This document shows, piece after piece, positions 53,789 to 62,261 of a stretch of DNA of 64,000 nucleotides. A program made the position numbers and the translations under genes. The notes under the pieces were generated by a model. That model worked only from the letters and a program-made list of their open reading frames with translations. It was not told the DNA's origin and made no database searches. This DNA comes from Streptomonospora litoralis (lineage in GTDB: Bacteria > Actinomycetota > Actinomycetes > Streptosporangiales > Streptosporangiaceae): contig NZ_CP036455.1 of assembly GCF_004323735.1 (NCBI RefSeq), positions 5,389,101 to 5,453,100 of the forward strand. Reading direction: 5' to 3'. Within the stretch, counting starts at the first letter, position 1. Each line of letters begins with the position of its first letter.

Positions 53789-54023
53789 GTCCGCGGACAC
53801 GCCACCCCCGCACACGAGCCGCCGGAAGCGCAGTCCCAAGCGACTGTCTCCGGCGGTTCCCATCGTCCGCACCGCGCCCGCGCACCGCACGGCTCGCCGC
53901 CGCGGAACACGCACGCGGCCTCGGTCGTTACCTAGACTCAGAGGAGAGACGCGACATGTCGCGTCCCAGGACGTGTCATGGAAGGCGCGCTCCCCGCGAG
54001 TCTTCGAGTACGAGGTGAGCACG

Positions 54024-54284
54024 ATGGCCAACATGCAGCGCCTGCTCCGGCAGGTCCTCAGTTACATCCGCAAGAACCCCGGCAAGGCGCAGCGCCGGCT
54101 TCACTCCGCCGGCGAGACCGTGAAGCAACGCACGGGCGGCCGGTACAACCGCCACATCGACAAAGCCACCGGCATGGCGTCGCGGTACCTCGACAAGCAG
54201 AGCGGCCGCCCGGGGCACGGCAGTCCGCACAACCGAAACGGGGGGTACGGTTCCGGCGGCTCGGCACCGAAATACCGTCCCTGA
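54024..54284 (+). CDS. Antitoxin-like protein (Rv0909/MT0933 type)
   Basis: 86 residues, basic. RKNPGKAQRRLHSAGETVKQRTGGRYNRHIDKATGMASRYLDKQ follows the (N)PDKVxxGVDKAxDxVDxKTGGKYxDxIDKG pattern of the Rv0909-type antitoxin family, with a Gly/His-rich tail. The cognate toxin (Rv0910-like, START fold) is not next to it, so it may be an orphan or a general nucleoid-like protein. GAGGTGA precedes the ATG at 54024. Confidence 0.7.
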   Translation: MANMQRLLRQVLSYIRKNPGKAQRRLHSAGETVKQRTGGRYNRHIDKATGMASRYLDKQSGRPGHGSPHNRNGGYGSGGSAPKYRP

Positions 54285-54420
54285 AGCCATCGCCACCGGC
54301 GCGATCGCCGGAAACGGCATCGGCGGAACGGCCGGACCACTCAGCCGCGGCCGCCGCCCCGGTGCACCTCTCGCGGGGGACGGGCCCGAGCGCGAGTCCG
54401 CCTTCGACGTGGTCCGGCGG

Positions 54421-55443
54421 TCAGGCCGCGGCACGCTCCCCGGCGGGACGCCGGCGCAGGCCCGGTGCCCGCAGCGCCGGGGGCACGTAGCCCTGGTCGA
54501 GCGCGCCGACGTCGGTGCCGGGCGGGACGATCGCGTCGATCCGGTCGAGGATGTCATCGCTGAGCGAGACCTCGGCCCCGGCGAGCAGGTCTTCGAGGTG
54601 CTCCATGGTGCGCGGCCCGACGATCGCGCTGGTCACGCCGGGGTGGGCGGTGGTGAACGCCATCGCGAGGTGGGTCAGCGGCATACCCGCCTCCTCCGCC
54701 AGCGAGATCAGCCGCTCCACGGCGTCGATCCGGCGCTCGTCGCTGACGTGGCGGACGAAGGCGGCGCGGCGCAGGTCGCTGCTCCGCCCCCGGCGGACCC
54801 GCCCGGTGAGGATCCCCTGCCCGAGCGGGCCCCACACCAGCGTGCCGACCCCGTACTGCTGGGCGACCGGGAGCACGTCCCGCTCGATGCCGCGGTTGAG
54901 CAGCGAGTACGGCGGCTGCTCGGTGCGGAACCGCTCCAGGCCGCGCCGCTCGGCCGCCCATTGGGCCTCGACGATGTCGGAGGCGGGCGTCGTGGAGGAC
55001 CCGATCGCGCGGACCTTTCCGCTGCGGATCAAATCGGAGAGCACGGAGAGCGTCTCCTCGACATCCGTGTCGGGGTCCGGGCGCTGCAACTGGTAGACGT
55101 CGATGTAGTCCGTCTCCAGGCGGCGCAGCGAGTCCTCCACCGCTTTGGTGATCCAGCGCCGCGAAGCGCCGCGCTGATTGGGGCCCTCGCCCATCGGCAG
55201 ACTCACCTTGGTCGCCAGGACCACGTCGTCGCGCCGCCCCTTGAGCGCCCTGCCCACGACCTCTTCGGAATCGCCGTAGACGTCGGCGGTATCGATGAAG
55301 TTGATCCCCGCGTCCAGCGCCCGGTGGATGATGCGGGCCGAGTCGTCGGGGTCGGGGTTGCCGACGGACGTGGCGAACATCAGCGCGCCGAGCGCGTAGG
55401 GGCTGACCCTGATACCGGTTCGGCCGAGTGTGCGGTACTGCAT
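54421..55443 (-). CDS. Aldo/keto reductase
   Basis: 340 residues. MQYRTLGRTGIRVSPYALGALMF opens the (beta/alpha)8 barrel; the catalytic Asp-Tyr-Lys-His set is visible as FIDTADVYGDSEE (D, Y), VVLATKVSLPMG (K) and YIDVYQLQRPDPD, where the usual His (YxxH) is Gln, as in several AKR subgroups. NADPH-binding residues appear in GPRTMEHLEDLL. It should reduce an aldehyde, ketone or sugar. It is divergent from an XRE regulator of the MmyB type, a common actinobacterial pairing, and is probably its target. Confidence 0.88.
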   Translation of the reverse strand: MQYRTLGRTGIRVSPYALGALMFATSVGNPDPDDSARIIHRALDAGINFIDTADVYGDSEEVVGRALKGRRDDVVLATKVSLPMGEGPNQRGASRRWITKAVEDSLRRLETDYIDVYQLQRPDPDTDVEETLSVLSDLIRSGKVRAIGSSTTPASDIVEAQWAAERRGLERFRTEQPPYSLLNRGIERDVLPVAQQYGVGTLVWGPLGQGILTGRVRRGRSSDLRRAAFVRHVSDERRIDAVERLISLAEEAGMPLTHLAMAFTTAHPGVTSAIVGPRTMEHLEDLLAGAEVSLSDDILDRIDAIVPPGTDVGALDQGYVPPALRAPGLRRRPAGERAAA

Positions 55444-55705
55444 GCGGTCCACGCCTTTCTTCGCGGGGTGGGGGTTCCTGTGCAGGGCCCCGCCCACCCG
55501 GGACGTTCGGATGCGGCTGCCGACGGGGCGCCGCGCGGCACCGGGCACACCGCTCCCGCGGCCGCCCGTCGCACCCGCGGGGCACTCGCCGCTGAGCGGG
55601 TGCGGCATCCAGCGTGCTGCGGTGCCGCGCCGGACGGTAGAGACGCGCTTATCCGGGGACAGGTGGTCCCTGGCTGCGTGCGGCGCGCGGGGGCAGCATG
55701 GAGGC

Positions 55706-56548
55706 GTGGACCGATCCGAACTCGCCGACTTCCTGCGCCACTGCCGCACCCGTGTCTCCCCTGCCGCCGTAGGGCTGCCGCGGGGCCCGCGGCGCCGCAC
55801 ACCGGGGCTGCGCCGCGAAGAGGTGGCCCAGCTGGCGGGGATGTCGACCGACCACTACACGCGGCTGGAGCAGGCCAGGGGGTCGCGCCCGTCCCGGCAG
55901 ATGCTCGCCGCCGCCGCCCGCGCGCTGCGCCTGACCGGCGACGAACGGGACCACCTGTTCCACCTGGCCGGCGAAGAGCCCCCGCGGGACCGGTCGGCCA
56001 CGCAGCATGTCCGGCCCGGTCTGCTGCTCGTGCTGGACCGGCTGACCGACGCCCCGGCCCAGGTGGTCGACGACCGCGGGGACCTTCTCGCGCAGAACGC
56101 GCTGGCCAAGGCGCTCACCGGCGACGCGTCCGCCCGCCCCGAAGCGGAGCGCAACATCATCTGGCGCTACTTCACCGACCCGGCTGCGCGTGAACTGTTC
56201 CCTGAAGGGGACCGGGCGCACGGCGCCCGCGCGGCGGTGGCGGATCTGCGCGCCGCGCTCGCCCGCCGCCCGGACGACGCGCGGCTGGCGGCGCTGGTCC
56301 GCGGGCTGCGCGCACGAAGCGCGGAGTTCGCGGCGCTGTGGGAGACCCACGACGTCGCCGTGCGCCGTGCGGACACCAAAGGCTTCCTGCACCCGGTCGT
56401 CGGCCTGGTGGAGGTGGCTTGCGAGGTGCTGCTGAGCCCGGAGCACGACCAGCGGCTCGTCATCTTCACCGCCCGCCCCGGCAGCGAGTCGCACGAGCGG
56501 CTCGAACTGCTGCGGGTGCTTGGGCTTCAGGAACCGTCCTACGGGTGA
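55706..56548 (+). CDS. XRE family regulator with MmyB-like sensor domain
   Basis: 280 residues from a GTG. Helix-turn-helix RTPGLRREEVAQLAGMSTDHYTRLEQARGSRPSRQML (residues 31-68) is the characteristic actinobacterial form, followed by the PAS-like MmyB ligand domain: VVDDRGDLLAQNALAKAL, NIIWRYFTDPAARELFP, VADLRAALARRPDD, WETHDVAVRRADTKGFLHPVVG. Likely regulates the divergent aldo/keto reductase. GGAGG stands only one base from the GTG, so the precise start is slightly uncertain. Confidence 0.87.
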   Translation: MDRSELADFLRHCRTRVSPAAVGLPRGPRRRTPGLRREEVAQLAGMSTDHYTRLEQARGSRPSRQMLAAAARALRLTGDERDHLFHLAGEEPPRDRSATQHVRPGLLLVLDRLTDAPAQVVDDRGDLLAQNALAKALTGDASARPEAERNIIWRYFTDPAARELFPEGDRAHGARAAVADLRAALARRPDDARLAALVRGLRARSAEFAALWETHDVAVRRADTKGFLHPVVGLVEVACEVLLSPEHDQRLVIFTARPGSESHERLELLRVLGLQEPSYG

Positions 56549-56573
56549 GGCGGCGCGCAGGCCCGGCGGCGCG

Positions 56574-57461
56574 TTACGGCTTGCGCAGTACCCCGCCGTA
56601 CTCGTAGATACGCCGGCGCAGTTTGGAGGAGCCCACGTAGGGCTCCACCAGCGGGTGCGGCGGGGACAGCGGGGGCTGGTCCGGGTCGGGGCGCCAGGCG
56701 TCGATGTCGCCGAGCCCCGGCTCCACCGGCTCCAGGCCCTCCACCAGCGCGTCGACCTCGGCCGGGGGCCGGGTCTTCCACGGCAGGCCGGTTCCGCCGA
56801 TCAGCCGGTCGGCCTCCTCGACGGCCTCGGGCGTGTCTGCACAGGCGTGGGACAGCGCCAAGAAGCTGCCCGACACGGCCGGTTCCAGACAGCCCCGCAC
56901 CGCGCGGTAGGCCGCCTCGTCGTCGGGGATGCAGTGCGGGATCGAGAACAGCAGCACCGCCACCGGCCGGGAGAAGTCGATCAGTTCGCGCGTCTGCGGG
57001 GCGTTGAGCACCGACTCCGGATCGGTGAGGTCGGCGTGCACGAAACCGGTGGAGGTGTCCTCGACCATCAGCGCGCGGCCGTGCACCATCACGACCGGGT
57101 CGATGTCCACGTAGACCACCCGCGACCCGGGCCGGAACTCCCGGACCACCTGGTGCACGTTGTTCTCCGTCGGAAGCCCGCTGCCCAGGTCCAGGAACTG
57201 GTCGATGCCCTCCTCGCGCGCGAGGTAGCGCACCGCCCGGTAGAGGAATCGCCGGTTCTGCCGAGCGACGTCGACCCCTTCGGGGAAGCGTTCCAGCAGC
57301 CCGCCGATGGCCTGGCGATCGGCCTCGTAGTTGTCCTTGCTGCCCAGGTGCAGGCCGTAGCTGCGGGCCGGGGAAGGCTGGTCGGTGGGAACGTCGAACG
57401 AGGACGAGGCCGCGTCGGGCTCGGCCTGGGCCCGCAGCATGAAGTCGTTGGATTCCGGCAT
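56574..57461 (-). CDS. SAM-dependent methyltransferase (DUF574 type)
   Basis: 295 residues from ATG 57461 (GGGGGGAT upstream). The family opening PSPARSYGLHLGSKDNYEADRQAI, then NRRFLYRAVRYLAREEGIDQFLDLGSGLPTENNVHQV (SAM motif I, DLGSG, near residues 88-92), RVVYVDIDPVVMVHGRAL and PVAVLLFSIPHCIPDDEAAY define the actinobacterial DUF574 methyltransferases. The acceptor is unknown; many copies occur per genome, often near XRE/DUF397 genes. Transcribed alone. Confidence 0.87.
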   Translation of the reverse strand: MPESNDFMLRAQAEPDAASSSFDVPTDQPSPARSYGLHLGSKDNYEADRQAIGGLLERFPEGVDVARQNRRFLYRAVRYLAREEGIDQFLDLGSGLPTENNVHQVVREFRPGSRVVYVDIDPVVMVHGRALMVEDTSTGFVHADLTDPESVLNAPQTRELIDFSRPVAVLLFSIPHCIPDDEAAYRAVRGCLEPAVSGSFLALSHACADTPEAVEEADRLIGGTGLPWKTRPPAEVDALVEGLEPVEPGLGDIDAWRPDPDQPPLSPPHPLVEPYVGSSKLRRRIYEYGGVLRKP

Positions 57462-57539
57462 GTGCAAATCCCCCCGGGGCTGCCGCAACACGGCGAATCG
57501 GACGTCCGGGGAGTCTAACCGGCCGAGGTCGGCCCGCGG

Positions 57540-58505
57540 TCATGGTGCTCCGTGCTGCATTCCGGGTTCTACGGGCATCAGGTGGGTACCGGCAGCGCCG
57601 CGTACGGCGCCCGGAATGTAGCTCGGATGTTCGAGGTCGGCCCAGGTGAAGCGGGCGATGCGGATACCGGGACATGCGAGTTGGAGGGCGTTCTGCCTGC
57701 GCCGGTCGTGCAGCAGCGCCCCGGGTAGCTCATGGGGTCCGCGGCCGTCGGCCTCGACCAGGAGCCGGAGGTCCTCCCACCACAGGTCGCCGACGGCGAT
57801 GAGGCGCCCCCTTACGTCGTAGAACGGATACTGGAGAGCGTCGGGCGGCAGGCCGCCGTCGGCGCACAGCAACCGGATCCGGGTCTCCAGCGGAGACTGC
57901 GCCCGGCCGTCCGCCAGCCCCCACCACGGCCGCGTGCGGGTGGCACCGGGGCGGCGGCTGTTGGCGGCGGCCAGCCCCGGCAGCGCATCGGCCGCGACGA
58001 GCTGCCGGTTGAGCGCGGAGTCGAGCAGGCACAGCGCCGTGGCGCGGTCCACCTGGAGCACGGTGTCGCGCAGCGTCCGACCGGGGGAGGTGGCCCGCAC
58101 ACCTCCCCTGCCGGTGATCTCGGCCCGGTCGGTGGCCCACGTGTGCACAGTGATCCCGGAGACACCGCTCCGCCTGTCCGCCCCGGGGACGGTCATATGC
58201 ACCACCCCGTCCCAGGGCGGCAGCCCCTGCATGCCCCACAGCCGTGCGGCGGTTTCAGCGCTGACGAATGCGGCCGGCCCCAGCGCGAGTTGCGCGGCTG
58301 CCGTCGCCGAAAGCAACCGCCCCCGGCCCGTGCCGCGCTCGATGCCGGGAACGCGGTAGACCCCGTGATAAGCCCTTACCCATGTTCCCCGGTACAGCAA
58401 GCGCCGCAGTTGAAGCCGGTCGATCCCGCATCGGAGCGCCTGGGCTCTGCTGATCACCCCGTACTGTCCCGCTGCGACACCGTGCGCCACCTGAAGAGAA
58501 TCCAT
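57540..58505 (-). CDS. AbiEi-like HTH plus DUF559/Vsr-like protein (copy 2)
   Basis: 321 residues from ATG 58505 (GAAGG upstream). Same two-part build as the protein at 22831-23781: QYGVISRAQALRCGIDRLQLRRLLYRGTWVRAYHGVY (winged helix), RLWGMQGLPPWDGVVHMTVPG, LLDSALNRQLVAADALPGLAAAN, and LIAVGDLWWEDLRLLVEADGRGPHELPGALLHDRRRQNAL (Vsr/DUF559-like acidic core). Long stretches are identical to copy 1. Neither copy has an adjacent AbiEii nucleotidyltransferase toxin. Function unknown. Confidence 0.75.
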   Translation of the reverse strand: MDSLQVAHGVAAGQYGVISRAQALRCGIDRLQLRRLLYRGTWVRAYHGVYRVPGIERGTGRGRLLSATAAAQLALGPAAFVSAETAARLWGMQGLPPWDGVVHMTVPGADRRSGVSGITVHTWATDRAEITGRGGVRATSPGRTLRDTVLQVDRATALCLLDSALNRQLVAADALPGLAAANSRRPGATRTRPWWGLADGRAQSPLETRIRLLCADGGLPPDALQYPFYDVRGRLIAVGDLWWEDLRLLVEADGRGPHELPGALLHDRRRQNALQLACPGIRIARFTWADLEHPSYIPGAVRGAAGTHLMPVEPGMQHGAP

Positions 58506-58644
58506 ACCTTCGAGCATCGCCGCGGCGACGCGGCCGCCTCCAGCCGGATTCCACGGCTGTGGAGCGCCGGACCGCCATCCTCCGTGGACGTTTTCCCATG
58601 TTTCGAGGCCGAATTTCGGCTTTTCAGCACGATCGTCTACAGAC

Positions 58645-58740
58645 AGTTCCCGGAACGCCGAGTGGCGTGGGGCGGCCCTCCCCAGAGAGTGAGGAGGAGG
58701 GTGTCGGCGTCGCCGGCCTCGATGAGGCCGGCGGGGGTCG
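58645..58740 (-). pseudogene. C-terminal remnant of proline-rich protein core
   Basis: Minus strand reads STPAGLIEAGDADTLLLTLW, equal in pattern to ATPTALIEAPDPDTLLLTLW of the intact protein at 23918-24562, and it lies in the same place relative to the AbiEi/DUF559 gene. Its 5' part is cut away by the YwqK-like fragment. Confidence 0.6.
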
Positions 58741-59045
58741 ACGGCGAGGCTTACACCGGCGAAGCTGTCGAACTCGGCAAGAACGGCCAAGTGATCGCGC
58801 TGACCACCTACGAGCGCGGCCTGGAGCACGGCCCCTCGCTGGAGTGGTACCCGAACGGGCAGCTCATGGAAGAAGGCCGCGTGGACATGGTCAAGGGGGC
58901 CGTGGGGGTCTGGAAGACCTGGCACAAGGACGGAACCCTGGCCGCCGAGCGCACGTTCGACGACGACGGCCGGATGCTCGCCGACCGCGCATGGGACGCC
59001 GACGGCCACGTGGTCAAGGACAAGGTCTACTCCAACCCGCTGTAA
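58737..59045 (+). pseudogene. YwqK/MORN-repeat antitoxin-like protein, 5' truncated
   Basis: About 102 residues without a proper start: DGEAYTGEAVELGKNGQVIALTTYERGLEHGPSLEWYPNG, LMEEGRVDMVKGAVGVWKTWHKDGTLAAERTFDDDG. These are tandem MORN-like repeats (xYxxGxxxGxWxxWxxxG) of the YwqK family. The front joins directly to the remnant on the other strand near 58740, so the 5' end was deleted; an undisturbed copy would carry about 30 more residues. Confidence 0.6.
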
Positions 59046-59284
59046 CCCGAACGGCGGCAGTGAAGCGCGAGGCGGTGGCGCCGCCGCGGTTTCACCATTG
59101 TCCGGACAACGGGTGGCAATGCATGCGATCATGCATTCTGACACCTGCACCAGCGTACCGGCGAAAGGTCGGCCGCTACCCTATGGCCGCATTCGGATAT
59201 CGGGAGCCCTTCCTACGGCAGCTCGGCCCTGATAAGCAGGTACCGCAGATCCGTCCAGGACCATCGACTCAGGGCCGGGATCTT

Positions 59285-60226
59285 ATGGAGTTGTGGCAGC
59301 GGAACTTCGTACGCGCAGCGCTGCGGTCGAGACTGAACGAGCTTCACGGCGAGGAGTTCGAAACTTTCTTCCACAAGCTGATGGAGCTCCGCGATCCGGG
59401 CTTCCTGGGAGTGCGCACTTACGGAGACTATGGCGACCTCGGCGCGGACGGGCTCACGGTGAACGCTCGCCGCCTGTACGCGTGCTACGCCCCACAGTCG
59501 GTGCGTCAGACCAGCGTCAAAAGCAAATTCAGGCGGGATCTAAGCGGCGCCTTGGAGAAGCGTTCCGACGAGTTCGACACGTTCGTGTTCGTGCACAATG
59601 ATCTTCGTGGAATCCTTCCGGCCGTGACGTCGGCTATCAGCCACGCCAAGGCCGACCATCCGCAGTTGCGGTTCGAGGCGATGGGCGCGAACAGGCTCTT
59701 CCGAGAGATCAGACGGCTCGACCTCGACGACATCGAGGAGCTTCTCGGCCCTCTTCCAGTACGGGAGGTGGTAACCGGAGTGGGTATGGAGGACGTTGCC
59801 CCACTACTGGATCATCTCGCCCAGAGCCGGACGCGGACCGCCCCACCGGACGGAATCCCTATACCGCCCCAGGACAAACTCGAATATAACGGATTCTCCG
59901 CGGATTACCGGCAACTGCTGGTCCGGCAATTGCCGTACGTGCCGCTGGTCGAGGCTTACTACCAGCAGCGCACCGACCCCTCCGAGCGGGATGAGACGGC
60001 GGGCGCGTTCCGCGACGAGTACTCTGCGGTGCGCGACGGGTGCAGCGATCCCGATGACATGCTGGATCAACTCCTGCAGTACATCCTGGGCAACAAGTCC
60101 GCCTCCCTGCGCGTCCAATCGGCTGCGCTGACGGTGTTGATGTACTTCTTCGGCGAGTGTGAGATCTTCCGAATACCACCTTCCGGGTGGCAGACTGAGC
60201 GGGTGGGCATGGAGGGAGCGGGATGA
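59285..60226 (+). CDS. ABC-3C system effector with restriction-endonuclease-like domain
   Basis: 313 residues from ATG 59285 (GGGA upstream; ATG 59183 would add 34 residues of no pattern). The N-terminal domain MELWQRNFVRAALRS, HGEEFETFFHKLMELRDPGF, RTYGDYGDLGADGL, RRLYACYAPQ has the D-x-G-x-D-G then beta-strand pattern of REase-like effectors. The C-terminal segment DMLDQLLQYILGNKSASLRVQSAALTVLMYFFGECEIFRIPP is the ABC-3C C-terminal domain that docks to the partner components. It would be the toxic nuclease-like arm. The ATGA junction couples it to the middle component. Less GC-rich than the flanks. Confidence 0.78.
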   Translation: MELWQRNFVRAALRSRLNELHGEEFETFFHKLMELRDPGFLGVRTYGDYGDLGADGLTVNARRLYACYAPQSVRQTSVKSKFRRDLSGALEKRSDEFDTFVFVHNDLRGILPAVTSAISHAKADHPQLRFEAMGANRLFREIRRLDLDDIEELLGPLPVREVVTGVGMEDVAPLLDHLAQSRTRTAPPDGIPIPPQDKLEYNGFSADYRQLLVRQLPYVPLVEAYYQQRTDPSERDETAGAFRDEYSAVRDGCSDPDDMLDQLLQYILGNKSASLRVQSAALTVLMYFFGECEIFRIPPSGWQTERVGMEGAG

Positions 60227-60483
60227 TCACCCCGACCAAGGGAATCGCACCGCAACGGGCGCTGCTCACGGTCGGGGCCCAGGTCCTGCTCGCCACCGAG
60301 GGCCGGCCTGTCACCGTGAGTCAGGCGTGGCGGCGATTCCAGGAATGGCGAGCGGAGCACAAACACAACGCCCCGATTCCATTCTGGTGGTTTGTCCTGG
60401 GACTCGACGTCCTCTATGCACTCGGGGTCGTCGAACTCAGGAATGAGATCCTGGTTTTCCGAGAGCGCTCCGATGCTTCGTGA
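60223..60483 (+). CDS. ABC-3C system middle component
   Basis: 86 residues. TPTKGIAPQRALLTVGAQVL, VTVSQAWRRFQEWR, PIPFWWFVLGLDVLYALGVVEL: a small winged-helix-like ABC-3C middle component (the LDxLxxLGxIEL ending is characteristic). It overlaps the effector stop (ATGA) and the ATPase start (11 bases), so the three proteins are made together. By the published model for these systems it bridges ATPase and effector. Confidence 0.78.
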   Translation: MITPTKGIAPQRALLTVGAQVLLATEGRPVTVSQAWRRFQEWRAEHKHNAPIPFWWFVLGLDVLYALGVVELRNEILVFRERSDAS

Positions 60484-62224
60484 ACTCGGGGCCGGCGACG
60501 AGCGGTTCCGTACCGTGCGGTTCACCGAAGGGCTCAACCTCCTCATCGCCGACCGAACAGCCGCATCGACGGAACAGGAAAGTCGTAATGCCGTCGGGAA
60601 GACGAGCGCCGCAGAACTTCTCCAGTTCCTTCTGGGTGCCGACCAGACGAAGCTCACGCGAAACAGTTCGATCAAGAGCATGGGGTTCCATCTCGATCTC
60701 GATTGGCCGGGAATCGGGGACACTCTCCGAGTACGAAGAAGCGGAGCGAAACCCGGCTATGTGTTCCTGACTCCGGACATCACGGGCACCAGCGCTGTCG
60801 ACCCCACCCTTTTCAGAGTCGATAGAGCGGGCACTACCGTGCCGATATCGGACTGGCGATCGGAACTAGAGCGTTCCCTTTTCGGCATACGTGCGGAGGA
60901 TTCGGGACTGAGCGGCAGGACACTCATATCGTTCTACATCCGTCGCGCCGAGGCGGGCGGGTTCAGCGATGCGCTGCGCCCCAACACCAAAGTGTCGCGG
61001 CATGTCGCCACAGCGAACCTGTGCTACCTGCTGGGCATGGACTGGGCGCTGGCGAAGCGCTACAACGACGTCTCCGAAAAGGACCAGACCAGAAAGAAAC
61101 TTGCAGGCGCAGCGAAAGACAATCCGACGTTGGGAAAGATCGTCGGGAGTTCAGCGAAACTGCGCGGCCGGATTCAGGCTGTCGACGAGCGCATCAGCGG
61201 TCTGGAACGGCAGATCGAGGGTTTCCAGGTAGTCCCCGAGTATGAGGAGATCCGCAGGGAAGCCGACCAGGTCGACGCGCGAATCCGGGAGTTGCGCAGC
61301 AGCGAGGTGGTGGACCGCCGCAATCTGGAAGACATGGAGCGGGCCGTAACCGAGGCGACCGAGCCCGACGACGCCTATCTGGAAGGCGCCTACTCCGAAC
61401 TGGGTGTCGTCCTCGGCCGGGAGGTCCGAGCACGCTTCGACCAGGTGAAGGAGTTCCACCAGGCTGTAGTACGCAACCGCCGCCACTACCTCGACGAGGA
61501 GATCGACCGCCTCCGGCGGCAGCTACAGGAGAGCGAGCGGGAGCGGGGCCGCCTCGGTGATCGTCAGGCCGAACTGCTCCGCATCCTGCACGACGGCGGT
61601 GCGCTGGACACCCTTACGATGATGCAGCGTGTGCTCGCGAAAGAGGTGGCTGAGCGCGAAGCGCTTCAGCACCGCGCGGAGGCGGCGGAGGCTCTGGAAC
61701 AGAGCCGGCGCGAGATCACACAGGAGAAACTGCAGCTCGAAGGCGATATGGCCGCGGACATCGCCGAGCGCCGAAAGTTGGTGCAGCAGGCGAGCTCGTT
61801 GTTCACGCGGTTCGCCCGACGGCTCTACGGCAACGACCGCAACCCCTATCTGAACTTCGAAGCGAAACGGAGTTCGCTGGACATCGTCCTGCAGCTCGAC
61901 AGCGACAGCAGCAGCGGCATCTCCAACATGAAGACGTTCTGCTTCGACCTCACATGGGCGGTCGTTGCGCATCGGGCCGGCCGAGGGCCGGACTTCCTCG
62001 TCCACGACAGCAAGATCTACGACGGTGTGGACGAGCGCCAGGTGAAGGAAGCGCTGTCACTCGCGGCGGAAGTCATGGCCGAAGAGGGGATGCAGTACAT
62101 CGTGACCATCAACTCCGACGACCTCGACAAGGCCGTGCGCCTCGGCTTCGACCCGGCGCCGTACGAGATCGCCCCCCGATTGAACGATCGTCCCGAAGGC
62201 GGCCTCTTCGGCTTCCGCTTCTGA
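60473..62224 (+). CDS. ABC-3C system SMC-like ATPase (DUF2326 type)
   Basis: 583 residues. EGLNLLIADR opens the ABC head and NAVGKTSAAELLQFLLG is the Walker A (39-45). A long coiled-coil-rich middle (about residues 215-440: RIQAVDERISGLERQIEGF, EIDRLRRQLQESERERGRL) is followed by the second half of the head: SSSGISNMKTFCFDLTWAVVAH (signature region), DFLVHDSKIYDGVDERQVKEAL (Walker B/D-loop equivalent) and QYIVTINSDDL. This is the DUF2326 group of SMC/RecN-like ATPases. It presumably senses foreign or damaged nucleoprotein and releases the effector. Ends the operon. Confidence 0.82.
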   Translation: MLRELGAGDERFRTVRFTEGLNLLIADRTAASTEQESRNAVGKTSAAELLQFLLGADQTKLTRNSSIKSMGFHLDLDWPGIGDTLRVRRSGAKPGYVFLTPDITGTSAVDPTLFRVDRAGTTVPISDWRSELERSLFGIRAEDSGLSGRTLISFYIRRAEAGGFSDALRPNTKVSRHVATANLCYLLGMDWALAKRYNDVSEKDQTRKKLAGAAKDNPTLGKIVGSSAKLRGRIQAVDERISGLERQIEGFQVVPEYEEIRREADQVDARIRELRSSEVVDRRNLEDMERAVTEATEPDDAYLEGAYSELGVVLGREVRARFDQVKEFHQAVVRNRRHYLDEEIDRLRRQLQESERERGRLGDRQAELLRILHDGGALDTLTMMQRVLAKEVAEREALQHRAEAAEALEQSRREITQEKLQLEGDMAADIAERRKLVQQASSLFTRFARRLYGNDRNPYLNFEAKRSSLDIVLQLDSDSSSGISNMKTFCFDLTWAVVAHRAGRGPDFLVHDSKIYDGVDERQVKEALSLAAEVMAEEGMQYIVTINSDDLDKAVRLGFDPAPYEIAPRLNDRPEGGLFGFRF

Positions 62225-62261
62225 CACCTTCGAGAGGCGGACGTCATCGGCGGGCACCGCG

